Below, piece after piece: positions 16,558 through 22,332 of a DNA stretch of 23,105 nucleotides. Source of the DNA: Actinomycetes bacterium. GTDB taxonomy: Bacteria > Actinomycetota > CALGFH01. Both the position numbers and the translations under genes were made by a program. The DNA lies in assembly GCA_030152105.1 (NCBI GenBank), contig JASLIH010000126.1, forward strand, positions 1-23,105, given 5' to 3'. Position 1 is the first letter of the stretch. Every line of letters starts with the position of its first letter. The notes below the pieces were generated by a model. The model did not search any database, was not told the origin of the DNA, and saw only the letters and a program-made list of their open reading frames with translations.

Positions 16558-17625
16558 TCACTCGTCGGCCTCAGGCCGGGCACCGTCGGCGAGGCGCCTG
16601 AGCCCCTCGCGCAGCAGCCGGGCCCGGCCGGCGCCGACGCCCTCGACCTCCTCGAGGTCCTCGGGGCCGACGGCCATGATGACCTTCAGCGAGCCGAAGC
16701 GCTCCACCACCCGCTCGACCACCGACGGCGGGAGCTGCGGCACCCTGGCCAGGAGGCGGTAGCCGCGCGGGACCTCGGCCGCGTCCAGCGTCTCGGGGTC
16801 GCCGGTGAGGTCGATCGCCTTGGCCACGGCGGCCGTGTCCAACAGCTCCTCGGGGGTCAGGCGGCTCAGCTCGGCCAGGACGCCGGCCACCTCCCACCCG
16901 GGACGGGCCCTGAGGTGGTCGCGGACGGTCAGGCGCTCCTCCTGGTCCACCCCGGCGCTCAGCTCCTCCAGCTGGAGTCGGAGCAGGCGGCCGTCGCTGC
17001 CCAGCTCGGCCACGTACTGCTCCAGCTCGCGGGCCACCCGGCGCACCATCTCGGCCCGCCCGAGCAGGGTCAGGACGTCCAGCAGGATGGCCTGGCCGTG
17101 CAGCTCGCGGGCGTCGAGGGCGGCGCTGGCCTCGTCGAAGCGGGCCCGGTAGTGGGCCAGGGCGGCCACCGCCTGGTTGGCCCGCGACAGCACCGCGCCG
17201 ACGTCCTCCATCACGTGGCGCCAGTCCTCGACGTACAGGGTGATGGTGCGCATGGAGTGCGAGACCGAGATCACCGGGACCCCGGCCTGCCTGGCCACCC
17301 GCTCGGCGGTGCGGTGGCGGGTGCCGGTCTCGACCGTCGGGATGGCCGGGTCGGGCATCAGATGGACGTTGGCCCACAGGATGCGCGTGGCCGTCTCGTC
17401 CAGGACCAGGGCGCCGTCCATCTTGGCCAGCTCGGAGAGGCGCTGGGCGGTGAACGGCACGTCGATCTGGAACCCGCCGGTGAACAGCGCCTCCACCTGG
17501 GGCGGGGTGCCGAGCACGACCAGGGCACCGGTGTTGGCCCGCAGGATCCGCTCCAGCCCGGGCCGCAGGGCCGTGCCCGGGGCGACCTGGCGCAGCACCT
17601 CCAGCAGGCGGTCGTCCAAGCTCAT
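16558..17625 (-). CDS. disA: DNA integrity scanning protein / diadenylate cyclase DisA
   Basis: The 355-residue enzyme makes the second messenger c-di-AMP from two ATP and pauses at branched DNA. The N-terminal DAC domain has the catalytic DGA at 70-72 (KMDGALVLD) and GTRHRTAER at 101-109. A helical spine follows (about 150-285), then a C-terminal helix-hairpin-helix DNA-binding domain with VEGVGAGRARLLREGLRRL. ATG 17625 overlaps the stop of a 14-codon minicistron by 4 bases, and radA lies just upstream. The pairing agrees with the known RadA-DisA interaction, in which RadA limits cyclase activity. The stop at 16558 is 106 bases before carD. Confidence 0.96.
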   Translation of the reverse strand: MSLDDRLLEVLRQVAPGTALRPGLERILRANTGALVVLGTPPQVEALFTGGFQIDVPFTAQRLSELAKMDGALVLDETATRILWANVHLMPDPAIPTVETGTRHRTAERVARQAGVPVISVSHSMRTITLYVEDWRHVMEDVGAVLSRANQAVAALAHYRARFDEASAALDARELHGQAILLDVLTLLGRAEMVRRVARELEQYVAELGSDGRLLRLQLEELSAGVDQEERLTVRDHLRARPGWEVAGVLAELSRLTPEELLDTAAVAKAIDLTGDPETLDAAEVPRGYRLLARVPQLPPSVVERVVERFGSLKVIMAVGPEDLEEVEGVGAGRARLLREGLRRLADGARPEADE

Positions 17626-17678
17626 CGGGGCACCCCGCTGGGGTTCCCCGAACCCCTCCGGCTCATCGGGGCACCCCG
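17620..17678. repeat. 18-bp direct repeat across the radA-disA junction
   Basis: GCTCATCGGGGCACCCCG occurs exactly at 17620-17637 and 17661-17678, 41 bases apart. One copy spans the disA start, the other the radA stop. It looks like a recent short duplication that inserted the minicistron between two genes that previously overlapped by ATGA. Confidence 0.8.
17622..17666 (-). CDS. 14-residue minicistron bridging radA and disA
   Basis: On the minus strand ATG 17666 overlaps the radA TGA (17665-17663), and the TGA of this frame (17624-17622) overlaps the disA ATG (17625-17623), each as ATGA. The peptide would be MSRRGSGNPSGVPR. It lies inside a short tandem duplication whose two copies carry the two ATGA junctions. 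A hairpin (GGGGTTC/GAACCCC, 17656-17640, 3-base loop) occupies its middle. The geometry is seen directly; translation is inferred. The peptide itself is unlikely to matter; termination and reinitiation may couple radA to disA. Confidence 0.4.
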   Translation of the reverse strand: MSRRGSGNPSGVPR

Positions 17679-19063
17679 GCCATCTGGGGGGTGGCCAGGA
17701 CCGAAAGGGACTCGGCGACCGAGCCGACCGGGTCCAGCTCGATGCCGGCGCCGGCCCTGATCCCGTTGGGGAGGCCGGTCGCGGGGACCAGGGCGCGGCG
17801 GAAGCCGAGCCGGGCCGCCTCGGCCAGGCGGCGGGGCAACTGCGGGACCGGGCGGACCTCGCCGCCCAGGCCGACCTCGCCGATGGTGATCAGGTCGGAC
17901 GGGACCTGCCGGTCGCGGGCGGCCGAGGCCAGGGCCAGGCAGACGGCCAGGTCGGCCGCGGGCTCGGTGATCCTGACCCCGCCGGCGGTGGCCGCGAACA
18001 CGTCGTTGCCGGCCAGGCCGATGCGGGCCCTGCGGTCGAGCACGGCGACCAGGATGGCCAGTCGGCCGGCGTCCAGGCCCTGGGCGGTGCGCCGCGGCAC
18101 GGCGACGCCGGTGGGCACGACCAGCGCCTGGACCTCGGTGACGAGTGGCCGCCGGCCCTCCAGGCTGACCGTGCAGGCCACCCCCGGCACCCCGGCCGAG
18201 CGGGCCGACAGGAACAGCCGCGACGGGTCGGCCAGCGGCTCCAGGCCGGCCTCGGTCATCTCGAAGCAGCCGACCTCGTAGGCGGGGCCGAAGCGGTTCT
18301 TGGTGCAGCGGACCAGGCGCAGGGCGTGGTGCTGGTCGCCCTCGAAGTTGAGGACCACGTCGACCAGGTGCTCGAGGGTCTTGGGGCCGGCGACGGCGCC
18401 GTCCTTGGTGACCTGGCCGACCAGGAAGGTGGCGATCGAGCGCTCCTTGGCCAGGCGGACCAGCTGGGCGGCGACCTCGCGGACCTGCCCGACCCCGCCA
18501 GGGGCGCCGGCCAGCTCGGGGTCGGCGACGGTCTGGACCGAGTCGACCACCACAACGGTCGGCTCGACCTGCTCGACCAGAGTGCGGACGGCGCCGAGGT
18601 CGGTCTCGGCGGCCAGCAGCAGCCCGGGGTGGAGGGCCCCGAGGCGCTCGGCCCGCAGGCGGACCTGCTCGCGCGACTCCTCGGCACAGACGTACAGCAC
18701 CGGCCCGTTCTCGGCCAGGCCGGCCAGCACCCCCAGCAGCAGGGTCGACTTGCCGATGCCGGGCTCGCCGGCCAGCAGCACGACCGACCCGGGGACGAGG
18801 CCGCCACCCAGGACGCGGTCGAGCTCCTCGACCCCGGTGGGGCGGTGGGCGCCGGTCTGGGCGGCAACCTCGGTGATCGGGACCGGGGCCGTCACCGGGC
18901 CGGACGCCCTGGCCGGGGACGACCGCTCCAGGACCTCCTCGACCAGGCTGTTCCAGGCGCCACAGGCCGGGCAGCGGCCGACCCAGCGCGGGCTGGCGGC
19001 CCCGCACTCGGTGCAGGCATAGGCGGTCCGGACTGTCCTGGCCACGTTCGAGCTCGCCCCCAC
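17663..19063 (-). CDS. radA: DNA repair protein RadA (Sms)
   Basis: The 466-residue protein is a RecA-like branch-migration helicase that processes recombination intermediates. An N-terminal C4 zinc finger has Cys17, Cys20, Cys31 and Cys34 (YACTEC and CPAC). Walker A is GEPGIGKST (99-107), Walker B VVVVDS (about 170-175), and the RadA-specific KNRFG motif is at 255-259. The C-terminal Lon-protease-like domain (about 290-460) starts near GVACTVSLEGRRPLVTE and lacks protease activity in this family. GTG 19063 is given as the start. GTG 19045 would give MARTVRTAYACTEC, closer to the usual family start, and is preceded by GGGGGCGAG. It heads the same-strand radA-disA pair. Confidence 0.95.
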   Translation of the reverse strand: MGASSNVARTVRTAYACTECGAASPRWVGRCPACGAWNSLVEEVLERSSPARASGPVTAPVPITEVAAQTGAHRPTGVEELDRVLGGGLVPGSVVLLAGEPGIGKSTLLLGVLAGLAENGPVLYVCAEESREQVRLRAERLGALHPGLLLAAETDLGAVRTLVEQVEPTVVVVDSVQTVADPELAGAPGGVGQVREVAAQLVRLAKERSIATFLVGQVTKDGAVAGPKTLEHLVDVVLNFEGDQHHALRLVRCTKNRFGPAYEVGCFEMTEAGLEPLADPSRLFLSARSAGVPGVACTVSLEGRRPLVTEVQALVVPTGVAVPRRTAQGLDAGRLAILVAVLDRRARIGLAGNDVFAATAGGVRITEPAADLAVCLALASAARDRQVPSDLITIGEVGLGGEVRPVPQLPRRLAEAARLGFRRALVPATGLPNGIRAGAGIELDPVGSVAESLSVLATPQMAGVPR

Positions 19064-19159
19064 CGTCGCGCCGGGCCCTTCGGCCCGGACCGGCGCGCCC
19101 GATGCCCGCCGGCAGGGCGCCGGTACGCGCCCTCACCAGGCCAAAGGCTAGCACGCGAC

Positions 19160-19179
19160 GACGACAATCGAATGTCGTC
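19160..19179. promoter_or_regulatory. Near-perfect palindrome, probable operator
   Basis: GACGACA-a-TCGA-a-TGTCGTC is a 20-base palindrome with a single mismatched pair. It ends 12 bases before the ATG of the winged-helix/DUF2087 gene and about 97 bases upstream of radA, in a shared divergent intergenic region. Autoregulation by the adjacent DNA-binding protein is inferred. Confidence 0.55.
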
Positions 19180-19191
19180 CACAATGGGGAC

Positions 19192-19824
19192 ATGAACGAC
19201 GCTCCTGGCCCACGTGAGCTGGTGGCGCTGCTGGCCGAGCCGGACCGGCTGCGGGCGCTGGCCGCGGTCACCCTCGGCGCCGCGACCCTGCCCGACGTGG
19301 CCGAGCGGGCCGGACTGGAGCCGCGGGTCGCGGCCAGGGCGCTCAGCCGGCTGGTGGCCGGCGGGCTGCTCGAGGGCGACGCCGCCAATGGCTACCAGGT
19401 CCGCGCCGACGCCTTCAAGGCGGCCGCCCGGCGGGCCGCCGCCACCGGTTCCCGGGGCGAGGCCGAGGGCGCTGAGGGCGGGGGTCCCGGAGGCGAGGGC
19501 GGGGGGCCGGCGGGCCCGGCCGCCGGGTCGCCCGAGGCCGACGTGCTGCGGCGGTTCGTGCACAACGGCCGGCTGCTGGCCATGCCGGCCGCCCACGGCA
19601 AGCGCCTCGTCGTCCTCGACCACCTGGCCGGGCTGTTCGAGCCGGGCCGGCGCTACCCCGAGCGGGAGGTCAACGAGCTGCTCGGGCGCTACCACCCCGA
19701 CTACGCCATGCTCCGGCGCTACCTGGTCGACGACGGCTTCCTCGACCGGGCCGACGAGCAGGCGCCGGGGGCGCCCTCGGTCAAGATCTACTGGCGGACC
19801 GGCGGCACGATCGAGCTGGACTGA
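19192..19824 (+). CDS. Winged-helix (ArsR-like) / DUF2087 regulatory protein
   Basis: The protein has 210 residues from ATG 19192. The open frame runs back to 19102, but those codons are not protein-like and cover the palindrome. An N-terminal winged-helix domain (about 8-75, with LPDVAERAGLEPRVAARALS and LVAGGLLEG) is followed by a Gly/Ala/Glu-rich linker (85-113). The C-terminal DUF2087 domain (about 118-203) has the typical RRYPEREVNELLGRYHPDYA, LRRYLVDDGFLDR and an aromatic end KIYW. This combination is predicted to be a transcription factor; ligands are unknown and there is no Cys metal site as in many ArsR proteins. Only a weak GGGGA lies one base from the ATG, so leaderless translation is possible. 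Its end overlaps the SnoaL-like gene tail to tail by 37 bases. Confidence 0.8.
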   Translation: MNDAPGPRELVALLAEPDRLRALAAVTLGAATLPDVAERAGLEPRVAARALSRLVAGGLLEGDAANGYQVRADAFKAAARRAAATGSRGEAEGAEGGGPGGEGGGPAGPAAGSPEADVLRRFVHNGRLLAMPAAHGKRLVVLDHLAGLFEPGRRYPEREVNELLGRYHPDYAMLRRYLVDDGFLDRADEQAPGAPSVKIYWRTGGTIELD

Positions 19825-20345
19825 CCGGCGCGGCCCAGGCGCCGCCTGGCCAGACCGGAGCGGACCAGAAAGGCCGGGCTGGGCGGGACCCAGCCGAGCT
19901 GGCGGGCCTGGCCGAGGTCGTCGCGGTTGGCCGCGTGCCAGATGACGCGGCCGTCGGCCAGGCGGTACCAGTGGGTCTGGGAGGTGGCGAAGGACCGGCC
20001 GTTGGAGGCGAACACCTGGGCCAGGCGGCCGTCGGGACCGTAGGTGGCGAACGGAGCCACCTGCCGGCCATGCATGACGGTGCGGACGACGACCAGGTCG
20101 CCCTCGGCCGCCAGCTCCCGCACCTCCCAGCGCAGCCCCTCGAAGGCGGCGTGCAGCCAGTCGTAGGTCGCCTTGAACGCGGCCGCCCCGCGGCCCCTGG
20201 CCGCGGGGGGCTCGCTGACCGCCTCGTCGTTGGCGGCGTCGGGGTGGATGAGCTCGGCCGCCTCGGTGTCGTCCCACCGCTCCATCAGCAGCAGGCTACG
20301 GCGGGCCATGTCGTGGGTGGTGGTGGTGGTGGTGCGGGTGTCCAT
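19788..20345 (-). CDS. SnoaL-like / NTF2-fold protein
   Basis: The protein has 185 residues from ATG 20345, chosen over an upstream open stretch because AGGAGG lies six bases before it. The sequence has the SnoaL pattern: an early helix DMARRSLLLMERWD, HPDA near the pocket mouth, AFKATYDWLHAAFEGLRWEV, then beta strands with VVRTVMHGRQVAPFATYGPDGR and HWYRLADGRVIWHAANRDD. The fold forms a small hydrophobic cavity used by polyketide cyclases, isomerases and many proteins of unknown substrate; context gives no pathway. It is divergent from a TetR regulator, with 49 bases between the starts, so it is the likely target of that regulator. The C-terminal 25 or so residues are basic and overlap the DUF2087 gene in antisense. 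Confidence 0.75.
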   Translation of the reverse strand: MDTRTTTTTTHDMARRSLLLMERWDDTEAAELIHPDAANDEAVSEPPAARGRGAAAFKATYDWLHAAFEGLRWEVRELAAEGDLVVVRTVMHGRQVAPFATYGPDGRLAQVFASNGRSFATSQTHWYRLADGRVIWHAANRDDLGQARQLGWVPPSPAFLVRSGLARRRLGRAGQSSSIVPPVRQ

Positions 20346-20367
20346 GCTCGCCTCCTGGCGTGCTACA

Positions 20368-20380
20368 CTTTTAGTATAAG
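20368..20380. promoter_or_regulatory. Palindrome with a -10 box between divergent SnoaL-like and TetR genes
   Basis: CTTtTAgTAtAAG is a 13-base palindrome with one mismatch, in an AT-rich island of the 49-base gap. On the minus strand it contains TATACT, a good -10 for the SnoaL-like gene. On the plus strand it precedes AAGGAGG, the ribosome binding site of the TetR gene. A repressor bound here would block both genes. Confidence 0.5.
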
Positions 20381-20394
20381 GAGGTTCTACTGGA

Positions 20395-21069
20395 TTGCCT
20401 GGCCCTGTCAAGACCCGCACCTACGACAACGCCCGCCGGGCCGCCGCCGCCCGGCGGACCGAGCAGCGGGTCGTCGAGACCGCGCAGCGGCTGCTGCTGG
20501 AACGCGGCTACGCCGGGCTGGCCATGGCCGACCTGGCCGCCGAGGCCGGTGTCTCGGTTCCCCTGCTCTACAAGGTGTTCGGGCCCAAGCCACAGCTGGT
20601 CAAGCGGATCTACGACGTGCTGCTGGCCGGCGACGTCGACCCGGAACCGGTCGCTGAGCGACCCGCCCTCCAGGCGCTGGCCGCCGACCCCGACCCGCGT
20701 GGCAAGCTGGCCCGCTACGCCGCGCTCGGCCGGGCCATGGCGGAGCGGGCCGGGCCCCTGGTCAGCGCGCTGCTGGCCGCCGCCCGGGCCGGCGAGCCGG
20801 AGCTGCGGGCGTTCGCGGCCACCATCGACCGGGAGCGGCTGGCCGGCGCCTCCGCCCTGGCCGCCCACCTGGCCGAGTGCGGCGCCCTGTCCCCCGCCCT
20901 GGCGGTGGACCGGGCCCGCGACCTGATCTGGCTGCACACCGCCCCCGACACCTACCGCCTCCTTGTCCTGGAGCGCGGCTGGGCCCTCGACGACTACGAG
21001 CGGTGGCTCGCCACCAGCCTGACCGCCGCCCTGCTCCCAGCGCCGGTGCCGCCGACTACTTCTTCCTGA
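20395..21069 (+). CDS. TetR-family transcriptional regulator
   Basis: The 224-residue protein has a TetR N-terminal helix-turn-helix at about 23-70: RVVETAQRLLLERGYAGLAM, then ADLAAEAGVSVPLLYKVFGP. The C-terminal ligand domain (about 75-215) is helical and Ala-rich with no recognised inducer family. The start is probably TTG 20395, since AAGGAGG at 20379-20385 lies about ten bases upstream and no ATG or GTG is available before the HTH. It is divergent from the SnoaL-like gene and likely controls it and itself through the palindrome between them. Its 3' end overlaps the next minus-strand gene by 14 bases. Confidence 0.88.
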   Translation: MPGPVKTRTYDNARRAAAARRTEQRVVETAQRLLLERGYAGLAMADLAAEAGVSVPLLYKVFGPKPQLVKRIYDVLLAGDVDPEPVAERPALQALAADPDPRGKLARYAALGRAMAERAGPLVSALLAAARAGEPELRAFAATIDRERLAGASALAAHLAECGALSPALAVDRARDLIWLHTAPDTYRLLVLERGWALDDYERWLATSLTAALLPAPVPPTTSS

Positions 21070-21388
21070 AGCGCTCGCTCGCCTCGGCGAACGTCGCCGT
21101 CAGGGCCTCGCTCAGCGACCCGGCGGCCTTCTTGGTCTGCTCACCGACTTGCGGATCGCGGACGGCCTCGCCGAGGGCGCTGAACGCCTGCTCGAGCGAG
21201 TCGACGAGCTTCTGGAGGGCGTCGTCGACCTTGCGCCGGTCGGCGGACGGCGCGGTCTGGTCGGCGGCTCCCTCCTTGGAGGCGCCGGCCTCGGCGCGGG
21301 GTCGCTGCTCGTAGTGCTGCTTCACCTGGCGGCCGAGGACCTTGAAGTCCTCCCCGACCTGGTCCCAGTTGGCCTTGCTCTCAGCCAT
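21056..21388 (-). CDS. Small charged helical protein, function unknown
   Basis: This 110-residue soluble protein begins MAESKANWDQVGEDFKVLG. GGAG lies about seven bases before ATG 21388. It is rich in Lys, Glu, Gln and Ala, with long amphipathic helices (QVGEDFKVLGRQVKQHYEQ; KVDDALQKLVDSLEQAFSAL; KKAAGSLSEALTATFAEA) broken by an Ala/Gly-rich stretch at 32-48. No Cys, signal peptide or membrane segment. Similar short helical proteins are common in Actinobacteria but have no assigned role. It follows mutY's stop by 27 bases in the same orientation as mutY, so it may be the second gene of a mutY transcript. Confidence 0.75.
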   Translation of the reverse strand: MAESKANWDQVGEDFKVLGRQVKQHYEQRPRAEAGASKEGAADQTAPSADRRKVDDALQKLVDSLEQAFSALGEAVRDPQVGEQTKKAAGSLSEALTATFAEASERFRKK

Positions 21389-21415
21389 CTGTCGCTCCTT
21401 CCCTCTCCGGACAGC

Positions 21416-22315
21416 TTACGCGGGCAGGCGCAGACGGCCGTCGGCGCCGGTTGCGACCATCCCCTCGGACTCGAGCCGGGCCAGGAGGGTGTCGAACCAG
21501 CCGGCGGGCCGGTCGGCGGCGGCCGCCTCGACCTGGTCGGCCAGCGCGGCCCGCTCCAGCCCGTCGGGGGCGGCGGCCAGGGCCCGCACGACCGCGCCCC
21601 GCCAGCGCCGGTCGGAGCTGGCGAACGGTGCCTGGGCCCGGCGCCGGGGCGGCGGCGCCGCCGCCCCCAGCGCCCGCCACCGGCAGGTCAGCTCCAGGGG
21701 GCAGCCGTCACAGCGCGGCCGGGGCCGGCAGTGGAGGGCGCCGACGTCCATCAGGGCCGACGACCACGCCCAGGCGGTCCCGGCCGGCGGCGGCAGGGCC
21801 TGGTCGGCCAGGCGCTGGCGGGCCGCCGGGGTGAGGTGGGCGGGGTCGGTGCCGGCAAGGGACCTGGCCAGGACCCGGGCGACGTTGGTGTCGACCGGGG
21901 CGACCGGCTGTTCGAGGGCGAAGCAGGCGACCGCCCGGGCCGTGTAGGGACCGACACCGGGCAGGGCGGCCAGCCCCTCGACCGTGTCCGGCCAGCCGCC
22001 GCGGTCGACCACCGCCTGGGCCGTCTGGCGCAGGGCCAGGGCCCGCCGGTTGTAGCCGAGGCCCTGCCAGGCCCGCAGCACCTCGGCCGGGGCGGCCGCG
22101 GCCAGGGCGTGCACGTCAGGGAACCGCTCCAGGAACCGGGGCCAGGCCGCGGCCGCCCGGGCCGCCTGGGTCTGCTGGGCCAGCACCTCGGCCACCAGCA
22201 CCCGGTAGGGGTCCCGGGTCGCCCGCCACGGCAGGTCCCGTCCCGTCTCCGCGAACCAGGACAGCACCCGTTCCCGGGTCCGCTCGAGCAGCGCCTCGTC
22301 AACCATCCCCAGCAT
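21416..22315 (-). CDS. mutY: A/G-specific adenine DNA glycosylase
   Basis: The 299-residue protein removes adenine mispaired with 8-oxoguanine. Glu43 (AEVLAQQTQ) and Asp142 (VDTNVAR) match the catalytic acid pair. The helix-hairpin-helix is LPGVGPYTA (118-126). The iron-sulfur cluster ligands are Cys196, Cys202, Cys205 and Cys211, with spacing x5-x2-x5 where E. coli MutY has x6-x2-x5. The NUDIX-type C-terminal domain that reads 8-oxoG in E. coli is absent; a basic segment and a winged-helix-like tail (about 235-299) replace it, as in other short actinobacterial MutY proteins. Start is ATG 22315 or 22306; the second fits a leaderless transcript. Confidence 0.92.
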   Translation of the reverse strand: MLGMVDEALLERTRERVLSWFAETGRDLPWRATRDPYRVLVAEVLAQQTQAARAAAAWPRFLERFPDVHALAAAAPAEVLRAWQGLGYNRRALALRQTAQAVVDRGGWPDTVEGLAALPGVGPYTARAVACFALEQPVAPVDTNVARVLARSLAGTDPAHLTPAARQRLADQALPPPAGTAWAWSSALMDVGALHCRPRPRCDGCPLELTCRWRALGAAAPPPRRRAQAPFASSDRRWRGAVVRALAAAPDGLERAALADQVEAAAADRPAGWFDTLLARLESEGMVATGADGRLRLPA

Positions 22316-22323
22316 CGTAAGCT
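22314..22323. promoter_or_regulatory. Overlapping divergent -10 boxes between mutY and hypF
   Basis: TAAGCT (22318-22323, plus) lies nine bases before the hypF ATG. TACGAT (22319-22314, minus) lies seven bases before mutY ATG 22306. Both are TANNNT-type, spaced as in leaderless actinobacterial promoters, and they share two bases. No good -35 was seen. Confidence 0.4.
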
Positions 22324-22332
22324 GCTTGGACC

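Noticed and set aside
16452..16583. N-terminal extension of carD by 44 codons
   Set aside because: It crosses the predicted promoter and is not CarD-like; ATG 16451 has a ribosome binding site and gives the family start.
17177..19195. Open frame of 672 codons on the plus strand
   Set aside because: Antisense to radA and disA, both certain; residues are Gly/Asp/Gln-rich repeats typical of shadow frames.
20406..20411. Perfect TTGACA on the minus strand upstream of the SnoaL-like gene
   Set aside because: It is 27 bases from the TATACT -10, too far for a standard promoter.
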